DNA of 64,000 nucleotides. It comes from Eustoma russellianum. Taxonomy: Eukaryota > Streptophyta > Magnoliopsida > Gentianales > Gentianaceae. Positions 1 through 10,887 of the stretch are shown here, one piece after another. Under the pieces are notes generated by a model. That model did no database searches. It was not told the origin of the DNA and saw only the letters and a list, made by a program, of their open reading frames with translations. The DNA is taken from assembly GCA_036186865.1 (NCBI GenBank), contig AP025062.1, positions 9,810,568 to 9,874,567 on the forward strand, given 5' to 3'. The position numbers and the translations under genes are program-made. How positions within the stretch are numbered: position 1 is the stretch's first letter; each line of letters starts with the position of its first letter.

Positions 1-210
1 GTCACTTTGCCAACCTCTAACTGCTATCGGTCTAAACAGGGTAGTGTCCGATGAAACCCCAATAAAATAACGACAGACAGCCGCAAGGTCTTCTCGTATC
101 CTAGGTGCGACCGTCAGTATGCCCATACTACCGTGTCAGCCCCGTCCTCAGCAAAGAGATAGCCGTACACTTCTTCGTTCTCACCTGGTGGGGGGGGGGA
201 GAGTAGGGGG

Positions 211-232
211 TGAGTGACTGGGAAATCACTCA
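211..232. promoter_or_regulatory. Stem-loop shared with chromovirus LTRs
   Basis: TGAGTGA (211-217) and TCACTCA (226-232) form a perfect 7-bp stem with an 8-base loop. It occupies the same position as the GCGAC/GTCGC stem at 16913-16925 and the GCGAT/ATCGC stem at 20417-20431, with a similar downstream motif (CAGYARG). A role in RNA structure or packaging is inference. Confidence 0.45.
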
Positions 233-496
233 GTAGGCACCTGCCTCCAAGTAGTACAAGACAGACATACAATAATGATATAGCACATAGCACATAGGAC
301 ACGATATCACATAAGCATACGAAATAATGCGGAAAAGTAATTCACTCCAGATAAAGAATGCGTAACATCGTGATGCATGTCCTACTATGCATGTCACACG
401 CAACAAAGTCATGTCACACAGAATGCCGATATCTCCACTGTGCAATGCATGAACTCGGGTCCTACTGAGTGGCTGCAGGTCGTACACCCTACAGTC

Positions 497-590
497 ACCA
501 TACTGAGTGTGCGTGGCCGCGCCACCGCACACCATCCTGAGTGTCGTGGCCCCGCCACCGTACACCATCCTGAGCGTCCGTGACCCGTAC
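497..590. repeat. ~33-bp GC-rich tandem repeat, about 3 copies
   Basis: Units start with ACCATMCTGAG and contain GTGGCCSCGCCACCG. Two full units and one shortened unit follow each other without gap. The GTGGC/GCCAC halves inside each unit can pair with each other. Confidence 0.6.
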
Positions 591-640
591 GTCACGACCC
601 GCCATCATGCAATGCACGTACCATGAATGCAAACAACACA

Positions 641-768
641 ATCGTCTGAGGCCCCTGGTCCATCCTCACCATCTTCCGACACTCAAATCTAGGTTCATTT
701 AATGATCGTCTGAGGCCCTTGGTCCATCCTCACCATCCTCCAGCACTCAATTTTAGGTTCATTTATTA
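641..768. repeat. 64-bp direct tandem duplication
   Basis: The unit beginning ATCGTCTGAGGCCC at 641 is repeated at 705 with a handful of substitutions, ending in AGGTTCATTTA both times. No coding potential is visible. Confidence 0.8.
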
Positions 769-782
769 TCCGAGTAATGATT

Positions 783-1628
783 TAATGTTGTTTGACGTTA
801 AACTTATTTTTCCATGGCTTGTATATATTTATGGTGCATTTTCTATATTTTTCCTCATTTTTCTCTAATTTATTTCTATTTATTACTCAATTATCCAATT
901 TAAATGAATTATCACAATTAATTAACTTTAGTAAAAATAATTTAATCTCTGCATTTTATTATTTCTGGAATTTATATATAATTTTCCGATTTTATTTATA
1001 TTTTTCCTATAATTATTACTATTTAAAATTAATTAAATAACCTTTCGAGAATTTCCAAAAATTTTAGAATTATATTATTATTATTATTATTTTGTTTAAT
1101 TGGGCCAGCCAACTGGGCCCGGTCCGTTGGCCATTCGGCCCGGCCCGCGGTCTGCTCAGTAGATTATTTTATTTTATTTTATATATATTAAGTAAGTGAG
1201 TCAGACCTGTGCACAATCGGCCCGCTACACAAAAATTTGATGAAAATAATTCAATTTCATTATTTTATAATTTCTGAAATTTATTTATAATTTTCTGATA
1301 TTCACTTATATTTTTCCTATATTTAATACTATTTTTTTAATCAATTAAATAACATTAATAAAATAAACCCTAGAAATTCTTTTGATATCAAATTCATCCC
1401 TAACATCAAATTAGATAGACACAGAGCATAGCCTTATGCGCATCCCACATGTTCAAAACAAAATTTATACTATTTTAATTATCAAATTTTTTCCTAAAAT
1501 CAGAACTCTAAGAAAATCTATTTATACCATATAGTATGAAAAATAAATAAATGTTACACTGTAAGAATACAGAGAAAACCAAAATCTTTATAATATATGG
1601 TTGATAAATATAAGATAGCCATGACATC

Positions 1629-1629
<1 letters not shown>
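783..1629. other. AT-rich noncoding DNA with a diverged internal duplication
   Basis: No supportable gene. A stretch at about 935-1040 is repeated in diverged form at about 1235-1350 (AATTTAATCT / AATTCAATTT, then TATATTTTTCCTATA in both). A GC-rich patch with repeated GGGCC/GGCCC words (about 1101-1160) separates the two copies. This may be more degraded LTR sequence. Confidence 0.5.
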
Positions 1630-1667
<38 letters not shown>

Positions 1668-1674
1668 TTTATTT
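1630..1674. repeat. (TA)n microsatellite at the LINE A 3' end
   Basis: About 22 uninterrupted TA units. It lies directly against the 3' end of LINE A, so it may be the element's tail or the target site. Confidence 0.9.
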
Positions 1675-2256
1675 ATTGAATAAAATCCCCACTTGTGGTG
1701 GAGGAAAACCATATTACATAAGGGTTCATCATATGCAAAAAGCGAATGTAGTGAGTGTATGATTGTCGACCTCAGTCATATATGGTATGCCGCATTAAAA
1801 CATTGCCAAGTAAAACCACCCTTGTGGATAAAACCTTGGTTAAGGAAAAAGCATACATATTTATATGGTTGGAATGTTGATCCATTACATTATGCACTAA
1901 AAAATAAAATGAGAATACAATAAAGACAATATGTATGGTCTGAAGACGCAAGTGTTGGCAAATTTTATGAGGAGCTGAGTTGTTTATCAGTGTACGACAT
2001 TCCTTCGATGAAAGCCAATATGATTCTTGGATAGTAAGTCGAGTAGAACGCAGCTGGTGTAGCATCAACGTAGTAATCCACATTTCTTGCAAAATAGCTG
2101 TTTATAGGCTGAGTTTACAAAATTAATGTTTAAAATGACTCTTTTCCGCAGAAATTCACCCCTTAGGATGATCCATGGTCGTTCAATATGAAAGGAGACA
2201 TCATTTGGTGCATGAGTTGCATCTTTTACGAATAATCGCAACACTGCAGACGCCTT

Positions 2257-2311
2257 ATGTAGGCGTTCGAAGTGTTCTGGAAGCTTGCTAGAATACTTCG
2301 AACGCCTACAT
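2257..2311 (-). repeat. 17-bp perfect inverted repeat (hairpin) in LINE A 3' UTR
   Basis: ATGTAGGCGTTCGAAGT (2257-2273) and its exact reverse complement (2295-2311) flank a 21-base spacer. It lies close to the position of the first 3' UTR hairpin of LINE C (59460-59489). Confidence 0.85.
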
Positions 2312-3190
2312 CATGAGCTTCATGTTAGTGTATGTGCCCTAGACCATGATTTGGATATTTATGTTATACATTTATTATTAATAAAAGAAGTTTTATTATC
2401 ATTATTGTTGGTTAGTATGTTACACAATTATGATATATATCCCTGGTTCATTATTATTATAGAGATAAAATAATTTATAACTAGCATCAGTATTGATTTG
2501 ATAATCATGAGATGATTATGTGTATGGTGATACAAATCAATCTCATAGATACTTGTTAGAGAACGGTGTATTGGATAGACTCATCATGAGATTACTACAT
2601 GGATTAGCGTCATAAGTAAATCTCATGATAGTCATGTTTTAATCCTTAGACTTGAGATTGTCATAGTTTCCAACATGAGGACTATTATATTTTGGTATGA
2701 TCTAACGTTATCTGTAACTGGATAATAATAATAAATGTCATGATTGAGTATGATAGAAATTATGTAGAGGATATTGAACAATCAAGATAGAATTTGTCCC
2801 TCTCTCTTGAGAGAGATATCTTTGGGCCCCTTTAGTGAGACTGTGAAATGCATGGCTATGCTCAAATGAATTGATAGTGTGATCAATATCATTTGTTTTA
2901 TCAGTCTACTTAGAGATCGATTAATCATATGTTTGAACAATATAAGTATGATGCTTATCATGACTTATGTTCAAACTAGATATCATGTGACAAATGGATT
3001 TATGCATGTACTATTATTAGGCTAGTTGAACTTTACTCATATTAATTGGGTAGTCGTAATGTCTTGCTATAGACCAATTACGACTTGTTGGTTTAATGGA
3101 GATTTAACCGGCTGCCAATTAATAAATGACATCCTCGATCAAAACATAAAAAGAGACGTTACTGTTCATGGGACAAATAATCGAGACTAT
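2312..3190. mobile_element. Unidentified insertion, LTR-like, inside LINE A 3' UTR
   Basis: LINE A is about 1.1 kb longer than LINE B and LINE C between RNase H and the 3' end. Homology to their 3' UTR resumes at about 3210. The extra DNA is AT-rich and non-coding; after the hairpin it reads TGTTAGTGTATGTGCCCTAG (from 2323), which resembles the 5' end of a copia-type LTR. I could not find a matching CA end or a target duplication, so solo LTR is only the best guess. Confidence 0.35.
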
Positions 3191-3232
3191 GGATGATAAA
3201 TGAAAAAATGACATCAAGTAAAACATACCCAC

Positions 3233-3261
3233 GTTGCCTATGCCAATGAGACATATGCAAC
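3233..3261 (-). ncRNA. LINE 3' UTR stem-loop (copy A)
   Basis: GTTGCCTATG (3233-3242) pairs with CATATGCAAC (3252-3261) at 9 of 10 positions. It is the counterpart of the 29-nt stem-loops at 21612-21640 and 59568-59596. The stem sequence differs but pairing is kept. In L1-like elements 3' UTR structures can serve RT recognition; that role here is inference. Confidence 0.6.
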
Positions 3262-3450
3262 CAAAGCAGTAGGACGCCAACCTAGTGGGAGACATTAAGA
3301 GCGGAAATATGGGATCAAAGAATCAAGAAGAATTGCTCCACGGACTTCGCATGGCAGAGATGCTAGAGATGTGTACAACATAACTCCAGCAGACATTAAA
3401 CCATGTCGTGATAACGCATGCGCCGCAGTGTTCGTCTCCCATGGAGAATA

Positions 3451-3879
3451 CTATAGAGATGCCGAGTTTAAGCATAAAAAGCGTACTGTGCGGCGTAAGT
3501 CAACAGAGTAAGAGCCTGTGAAAGTATCTGGAGATGACAGATGCTGAAGTAGCATTTTGCAATCAGTTTCTATGATCAATTGATCATGTTCCCAGGAATA
3601 ATAAATGAGAGAATATATGAGAGCCATTAGCTCAGCTCTCAATGGTGGCATAACAGGCAAATAAAAACAAATGGTAGGTGTGAAACTTCCGGTATGATTA
3701 CGGAGTACCGCAGCTGCTGAGTATAATATACCCACTATGGCATCCACATTTAATTTTAATTTCCCTATTGGTGGAAGCATCCAACGCACAAGTCTTGGCC
3801 TAAAAGACCGAAATGATGGCGAAAAGGATAGCATTGTTAAATGCGGAATGCAACGAGAGTACTTACGACCTTGTGACAT
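3451..3879 (-). pseudogene. LINE A RNase H domain
   Basis: 142 codons on the minus strand. The first catalytic strand is seen as GKLKLNVDA, followed by a hydrophobic strand with LRNHTG, then the acidic LRAELMALIYSL helix and IIETDCK. These are the D-E-D positions expected of type I RNase H in plant L1 elements. The protein would degrade RNA in the RNA-cDNA hybrid. It lies downstream of the zinc-binding region as in related elements. The C-terminal part after RRTVRFL is lost to a stop. Confidence 0.75.
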
Positions 3880-4130
3880 CGCACACCAAGTATATATGTG
3901 TGACCGGGCTCGTTCATAAAGTCTCCTGTATGAAAATGTTTCCTCCCCAAACCTAATTGCCGTATACTCTTTTCAAATGACCTATAGTACTAATATTGGC
4001 GCCACAACTTGCAAATGTCCCATCATTGTGTGGGCAGATGAAGCTCGCCACTATCGGAGTAAAAATCCACGAATGGTCAAGTAAGTGGGCAAAGGACCAG
4101 AAAAAATTATGGAAGTCTCCTGCCATTAGA

Positions 4131-4424
4131 TCACATCCATAATCTCCAAAGAAATAGTCGGCCTCCCAATGGCAAACTTGGCCACCAAACATATTTATAA
4201 TGATCAAAGGATACATCAGTCAAAGTAAGCTGCAGATATGCCGATTTGACAGAAAACTGACCTGAAGCTTGAGGAGTCCAAAAATATCCATCCGGAGTGT
4301 GTGTGACATGGAGATGCATGTAGTCATTAATCCGACAAACTCGTTTCCAAATGGCCGAATCATATATATGAAAATACATGGATGTTCGTTGTCCATACTT
4401 CGGTCGACTATAAATGGCCCACAA
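4131..4424 (-). pseudogene. LINE A C-terminal RT connection / zf-RVT region
   Basis: Contains YGQRTSMYFHIYDSAIWKRV and FWTPQASGQFSVKSAYLQLT followed by WWPSLPLGGRLFLWRL. This is the 'FSVKSAY ... LFLWR' signature of the zinc-binding region after the RT in plant L1 ORF2. LINE B and LINE C carry the matching region. Reading frame is lost on both sides. Confidence 0.6.
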
Positions 4425-4490
4425 CGATGATGAATGATGATACTTCCACCATAAAAGACAGTTGTACGCCTGCTGAATACTTTGCAGATT

Positions 4491-5800
4491 TCAAATATCT
4501 ATACCACCATTTTCCTTTGGCTGACACAGTTTATCCCATGATTTCCAACGATACCGATCATTCCATAGAAAATGAGACATCTTACGATTTAAGATGTTAA
4601 CAACACTCTTTGGTAGTCTTGAGCTACCTATAATATGAAGTAGGAAAGAGCATAATACATGGCAGATTAATACCACTCGGCCAGCCATGGAAAGAAATTT
4701 TGAAGACCAAGCATCTAGTGCGGCATTAAAATGTGCAATTAAAGATGCACAATAAGCTGCTCTATTAGTACCTTTGTACAAGAAAGATCCAAGATATTTG
4801 ATTGGCAAAGAAGCAAGACGCATATCCAATGCTTGAGAGACTCGTGATCCATCTACTCCTGCTCTCACGACAACTTGACTTTTTTGAAGGTTAACAAATT
4901 GTCCAGAGGCCTGTTGATAAGCATCCAAAAATCTGCAAAAATGTTGAAGGCTTCGATATGATCCATTTAGAAAAATTACCAAATCATCTGCAAATCCCGA
5001 ATGGGATGCCATAGACACTTGGCCTGCGTGAAATCCATCTAGAGAAACCTTCAGAAGCAAAAAGAAAAAGAAGAGGCGATAATGGATCACCTTGTTTAAC
5101 CCCTCGTGATACATGAAAAAGCCCGTTGGCTTCCCGTTAATTAAAATTGAGCACTTTGTGGCAGCCAAATTATTCATAATTAACCTCACAAGTCGAGGGT
5201 GAAATCCAAATTTTCGTGAGGAGCTTTGCTAAATATGTCCAGCAAACACAGTCCAATGCATTAGCTATATTTAACTTGATGACAACATGCCACCACGAGA
5301 TGGTCTATCGATGACATGAATCATTTCTTGTGCCATTAAAATCTGCTCCGTAATATCCCTCCCCTTAGAAAAACAGGCCTACTCAAGAGATATGATGCCA
5401 GGCAGTATGACCGAAAATCTTGTAGCTAGGAGACGAGTAATTACTTTTGATAAGAAATTAGTCAGACAAATAGGTCGATATTCTGAAAAAGAACTTGGAT
5501 TTGGCACTTTAGGAATCAATGTAATTAATGCCGCCGCCACTTAACACGGCGGTGTAACTCTGATAAAAATTTTTGGACTGCTTTAAGCATATCCCTAGAT
5601 ATTAACTGTCAAAAATGACGATAAAACGAACCAGGAAAACCATCTGGACCCGCAGCGCTTGTTGGACTTAGATCCGGTATATACTGTGATATGGAGTCGT
5701 GATGCTCCGTCTGTGTCCCTGTAAATAATGTCTGAAAAAAATCGATAGCTGCATCTTCTATATCCTGTTGATTGTCGCATGCCACCCCATCCGCCCTCAT
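4491..5800 (-). pseudogene. LINE A reverse transcriptase
   Basis: Two surviving parts. 5800-5609 carries the N-terminal motif AAGPDGFPGSFYRHF. 5189-4491 carries the palm and thumb: NGKPTGFF, the catalytic FADDLVIF (about 4980-4993), QASGQFVNLQKS, LGSFLYKG and SRLPKSVVNILNRK. The middle (about 5190-5608) is degenerate with stops but still reads as RT fragments. Function would be target-primed reverse transcription. The FADD motif is intact although the frame is not. Confidence 0.8.
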
Positions 5801-5967
5801 TATCTGCTTATGGTCTGCTTCCGACGTCTCTCTTTTACTATTTGATGAAAATATCTTGTATTCACATCACCCTCCTTCATCCACTTTACGTTTGCCTCTT
5901 GCTTCCAAAAGGCTAATTCTCGAGACTATACTAGTCGCAAGTTAGCCATACTCAAGTGATATGAAGC

Positions 5968-6921
5968 CTATGTGTTGTCCGAGGGAGACTGATCATATTC
6001 TCTTTTACATCTGGCAGCCTCGGTCTCTGCATGAACCACAACATCAAAAATATTAACAAATACTTCTTTATTCCACTGTCGCAATTGCCCCTTCAACTTG
6101 TTTAACTTTTCATAAAAACCTCGCGTTCCTCTAATTGTAGGGTAGGTACGCCATTGAGCAGCCACAAAACTGTCAAAGTCAGGATGTGTGATCCAGGTAT
6201 CTAAATAGCGAAACAAAGCTGTCCTTGGAGATGTTGCAACCGAGTGATCAAGAAAAATAGGCGCATGATCAGAGGTTGTCCTATTTAGATGATGAGTGTG
6301 AACAACTACAAATAAATCAAAAAATGCGGAGGTACAAACATAGCGATGTAATCGACGCCACACTCGACCTAGACCGCAGCCATCACTCCACGTATAAGGG
6401 GACCCATGACATGGTATGGATTGTAGAGAGCAGGCTGAGATGAAGTCATTAAAATCATGTAAACTACGAATCGAAGGAGTGGAACGGTCTTTATGTTCAT
6501 CAAGAGATAGGAAGGTATTGAAATCACCTCCAATAAGCCACGACAAATCCAACGATGAATAGAAATAACTGAGATCCTCCCACAATGGCCGCCTAGAAAC
6601 AACAGAATGAAGAGCATAAACTGCAGTATACCAAAAAGTAACATCAGTGGGCAGCCAGCGAAGCCTCAACGAATGATTTTGCACTCCTGATCTCTAATCT
6701 TCCAGGTGAAAGAAAGAATCCCTCTAAAATATCCATATGTGATCATTATTTAGAGACACTGCATTTGAAAAGCCAAGTTGAAGACGATATGAGACGAGTA
6801 AAGATGGTCATGCCTTAGGCTCAATAATCACCAATAGTTGCAAGTGATACCGACGAACTAATGAAACTAAACGATCCAAAGATGTACGAACTTCTGTTAC
6901 ATTCCACACCAATATCTTCAT
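5968..6921 (-). pseudogene. LINE A ORF2 start and apurinic-like endonuclease
   Basis: The ORF2 start is ATG at 6921-6919, opening MKILVWNV, the usual start of plant L1 ORF2. A stop near 6817 breaks it. From 6684 the frame continues with LSWLIGGDFNTFLSLDEH (the GDFN catalytic motif), GSPYTWSDG, RLHRYV and TTSDHAPIFL (the SDH motif at the end of the fold). The C-terminal linker TDPDF-like region and a basic stretch follow. The protein would nick target DNA. At least one nonsense change near the N-terminus and a stop near 5968 disable it. Confidence 0.8.
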
Positions 6922-7262
6922 TGATTAGATAATATATCGAAAGAGTTTGAGAGAGTCGCACGTGATCTTGTAAAAGGTGGCAAACTCGGATCAGCTATCC
7001 GGCGTGGTCGCCGCAACAGCCGGGGTGGCACGTGAACTTGAACTTCAGTCCTTTCAGCTATTGGTGTTGCTGAATTTTGAAGAGTATCCTCGTGATATTC
7101 CTGATGACTGTCATAAACCACTATTACTTGAGCATTACTTTCCTCTGTACCATGAGTTAGGAAGACTTCCACATCATTAACAGTAGATATCGGATTACTA
7201 GGCCCTTCCTCTCCATCTGACATTGAGCCAACATGAATGTTGGCTGACAAATCATTGAACAT
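6918..7262 (-). pseudogene. LINE A ORF1 C-terminal fragment
   Basis: 114 codons ending in a TGA (6920-6918) that overlaps the ORF2 ATG by the four bases ATGA. The fragment is acidic at first, then basic (PRLLRRPRRIADPS), as expected of the tail of a nucleic-acid-binding ORF1 protein. No zinc knuckle is left because the element is truncated just upstream. I assign it by position; the sequence alone has no diagnostic domain. Confidence 0.55.
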
Positions 7263-7265
7263 GGT

Positions 7266-7849
7266 GTCATAAACTCATTTTAAACAGCTAATGTCCTTTT
7301 AAACATGTATATATATATATGTACACATGAACATATATTGAGAAGAACCATATCTTAAAAATTTTAGTATTACACAAAAAAATGAACTTGTATAAATAAC
7401 CAAAATGCCATCTTCCTGTCCTAAATGAGAAAAATACTTCCGAAAACCGAACATATAAGTTTATTGTATGACTTGGAAATAACGATATAAACAATGCCAC
7501 GCAGTTAAAATTGTCAAATGATATGTAAAACGTAGCTTACCTAACCACCAAGTTGTCATTAAGACAAAAACTTAGAGTTTATAACTACTATACTGTCTTA
7601 ATATCTTTGTGTCCTTTTGTATCTATGTCTCTTTTGGGAGACAAACCTACAAAAACTAAAAAGATACTCTTTTTTGCCCTTATTGTAAGTTATCCAAACT
7701 TCCATGGCAAGTTGGCCACATAATGATGTATAAAGTTCACGCACAAAACCATTATATATAAATATATATTAAACATTATATTTGTGTGTGTCTACACACA
7801 CACATATATATATGTGCGTGTGTGTATGCATACAAAAATGCACAGGACC
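7266..7849. other. AT-rich noncoding DNA between LINE A and the chromovirus
   Basis: No gene seen. Includes short TA and GT/AC microsatellites (about 7304-7322 and 7782-7830). The last five bases before 7855 (CTTAT, 7850-7854) are the left target-site copy of the chromovirus. Confidence 0.7.
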
Positions 7850-8638
7850 CTTATTATAGCGCCCCGTACTCGGCTACCCCTCGTACGGTGCACCCGCCGT
7901 ACTTTCCCTTGCGGAAAAATACAAAGCGTCGATACTTAACTCGTAAAACCCATGGATAAACATGGATTACAAAGTCACGATCTTAACAGGTAGATAAAAA
8001 TACGACAGAATTTGAACCTTAATCCGAAAGCATCAACCCGCGGATACATAGCAAAATTATACAAACTGAACCGATAGCAAACTACACTGTGAAATTATAC
8101 AAACATTATCCGAAAAGGATCCGAAAGTAGCTAAGTCCCAAAATGTCCCAAAGTCTCATCAAAAGTTCCCATCATCATTCTCTTAACAGCGACTTCAATA
8201 ACCTATGGGTATGGCACCCTTGGCTCATCATCAATCCACTCGACTTCATTACCTGACTCTGGAGGGAAAATAAATGGGTGAGCGACAAAGTTGCCAGCAA
8301 GTATACAATAACACCGTACAATAAAGAGAAAACAGCATACAAGAATCAAACCCCAATTCCTTAAGTTAAAACATACCTGCCAATACTTTTCCGAAGCATC
8401 ATACTTAAAGTCATATCAATACTTAGTTAAGAACTAAATGTTATCACTTAGTTAGATTCTATGTGCTATAGCCAACCCTTACATCTATGAATAGGTATCA
8501 TGCATAATGTGTATGAAAATGCGAGTGCAATGCAAATGCAATGGGAAACATTCTTTCTTTCATGTAGACATGCTCATAAAAATACTTGAACTTTCTTTCT
8601 TTCTTTTAAATCATGCTCATCATAAAACAAGAGAGTGT

Positions 8639-8815
8639 GTCAGCCTATTATACCGGGCATGACTCGGTTCTTATAACATGATCACCTTCAGGTCTATTGT
8701 ACCGGACCTGGCTCGGTTCTTATACTCTTCAGACCTATTATACCGGGCCTGGATCGGTTCTTACATTTCATCAGACCTATTATACCGGGCCTGGATCGGT
8801 TCTTATACTTCTTCA
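8639..8815 (-). repeat. LTR minisatellite, about 4 units
   Basis: Units of about 36-50 bp built on CCTATTATACCGGGCCTGGA followed by TCGGTTCTTA. The 5' LTR copy (17268-17400) has about three units. The extra unit accounts for most of the length difference between the LTRs. Confidence 0.8.
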
Positions 8816-10763
8816 GATCAATTAACCCCGAATCTGTAGTGGGTTAAGCTGGCCAGAAGGACTGAATTCTTTCAAAACAGAGACTTTATATAAAACATCA
8901 ATAAAATCATGAGCATGGAACATATGAGCAGGTCAATGCAAGTGCATGGGATGCAACATGGTAAAATGCACTTATAACATGGGCTGGAAAACGATCCAGC
9001 AGCATGTCCCGTATTGCCCGGCCTCAAAATCAACCTTTTGAGCCTATTTTTCAGAAACTAAAAATATGGACATGCACCACATGATCTTAACTACATTCTG
9101 TACAAATTTCATGCGATTTCGACAAGCGTAGGTACCTTAATAAAAATAATTCCCAACAAGGGTACAACAGGAATTCTGCTGCACTCTCAACTCCATTCCT
9201 TACCTTGTCTCCATCCATAAACTCATTATGGGGCTCATTTAGCACCTGGAAATCTTTGCTATTTCTTTAGTGAACAATATCCAAGTGCCCATTCACCAAA
9301 ACAAGTCAAAATAAGTACAATACAAGTCATACAAGTACAAAGGGTCAATCTGCCCGGTTTTCCAGGATGTTACACCAAATTTACCTTAATGGTTTACCAC
9401 CAAGATCAATAGATAAAATAAATTTCTTTACATGGATACTTAGCTATATGTCTTGAGTACTTCTTGTAAAAATTTCAGGTCAATCCAAGATGTTTAAAGC
9501 ACTTAAATAATTTTTCCCCCTAAGGTGGTACAACCAGAAACTGTTTTGACCACTTGATACTAAAAATTCATTTCTGACCAATCCACAAATGATTTTCCAG
9601 AAATTCCAACTCCACAATAAAATAGACATAATAAGCTACGAACACACCAAAAATAAGCTCAATCCAACGTTTAGAAGGTCCTTAGCTAAGTCCATCAATT
9701 TGGCATAAAATCTGTCCAGAACTCTGTTTTCAACCAACATGCATAGAAATATCCTTTCCTTCCTAATTTTGTTCTTTAGCCTATAATCCAAGTTAATGGT
9801 CATTCAATAGACATAATAAGGCTTACCTATACTAATTCAAGTCTCTTTTAGCATGCAAAAGTCGTTCATATGGGCTGTTCATTCCTTCTAAACAAAACAG
9901 TCCTCTAGTCCAACAATTTCACATATTAAAATCACAAAAAATGCTAGGTTTCATACCAATCATGTCTCATTCAATATCAAACATAGGGCAGTCCCTAATC
10001 TATCACTTTTAACTCTTATTTCAAGTTTAAACATGCTTTATATTGCAACATAAGAGAGGTCTATCATCTAACCTTTCAAAACATAAGAAAAGGTAACAAC
10101 TTAGGCATATTTTCACTAAAATCATGTCTTAAGCTTCTAGACATTCAAGTATGCACATAATCACATATATTGTAAGGGGTTAAAGTATACTTGCCTCTTG
10201 AAGCTAAAGCTCTTGTCTTTGCTTGGTTATGAAGTGAGATGTGATGAAATCCTTCACCTTCTTCACCTTAAGCATACGGTTTTAAGGGAGTGAAATGAAA
10301 AGATTAGTTTTTTATTCAATAGAGGAAATAGGATAGGTTTGAGGGCTAGAGCATCTTACCAAAATGAGCTTGGAATGGAGATTCAAGTACCACAATATGT
10401 CACCACCTAAGAAAGTTGATGGCTTTCACCTATTTACACCATAAAACCCACGGTTTTGGGAATGGAGAAGGAGAGTTCATGTGAGCTTCATTCTTTACCA
10501 AAATGAGAATTCTCTTAAGGGAAATTGGAATAAGACTTACCTAGATGTCTTCTGGAGTCTTGAAGTTGAAGTTTAACTCCCATCCTTCAAGATGTTGGGG
10601 GTGAAATCTTGGTGAGGGGAATGGAGATTGTCTAAGTGTTTTGCTCTTGCATGATGAGAAGATAGATGTTTCTAGAATGGTTTGATTTAAAACATGTTAG
10701 GGACTTAGGAGAGGGGGACGGTTTTGGAGGGATTTTTGTGAGGATTAGGGCTTTCTTGAAGGT

Positions 10764-10887
10764 TAACCAAGGTTAAGTTAGTATAACCTTGGTTACTTTA
10801 TTCAAACTATATTTACTTTTGTGCTAACCCAAGTTACTTTATTAAATCATGGTTACATTAACCTTGGTTTAGAGAAAAGTAACCATG
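10764..10887 (-). promoter_or_regulatory. Inverted-repeat cluster in LTR
   Basis: TAACCAAGGTTA (10764-10775) pairs exactly with TAACCTTGGTTA (10784-10795). CATGGTTAC (10848-10856) pairs exactly with GTAACCATG (10879-10887). The words GGTTA/TAACC occur several more times between them. The same cluster is in the other LTR at about 19366-19492. It could hold transcription-factor sites of the LTR promoter; that is inference. Confidence 0.55.

Larger units (their letters stand above)
1..782 (-). repeat. Chromovirus-like LTR remnant
   Basis: No long ORF and no recognisable protein. The segment shares the layout of the Tekay-type LTRs further right: a short stem-loop of the pattern GTGAGYGA...YCRCYCAG (211-232), followed downstream by GC-rich tandem repeats, much as the long LTRs at 7855 and 16496 carry their stem-loop followed by a repeated block. 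That similarity is weak at base level, so I call it LTR-derived only tentatively. The orientation is inferred from the other LTRs. It is cut by the left edge of the window. Confidence 0.35.
1675..7265 (-). mobile_element. LINE A: L1-type non-LTR retrotransposon, 5'-truncated and degenerate
   Basis: Read on the minus strand the order is ORF1 C-terminus, endonuclease, reverse transcriptase, zinc-binding region, RNase H and a 3' UTR. The 3' UTR end is shared with LINE B and LINE C, including the block GCCAAGGTTTTATCCACAAG and a terminal AATAAA signal. Plant L1 elements with an RNase H domain after the RT are an established group. The 5' end stops inside ORF1 near 7265, so the copy is 5'-truncated. 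All coding parts carry stops or shifts, and the 3' UTR is enlarged by a foreign insertion (about 2312-3190). No poly(A) tail or clear target duplication is visible; both ends meet TA repeats. Confidence 0.85.

Noticed and set aside
641..768. Possible CRISPR-like direct repeats
   Set aside because: Only two adjacent copies without spacers, in plant DNA; a simple tandem duplication.
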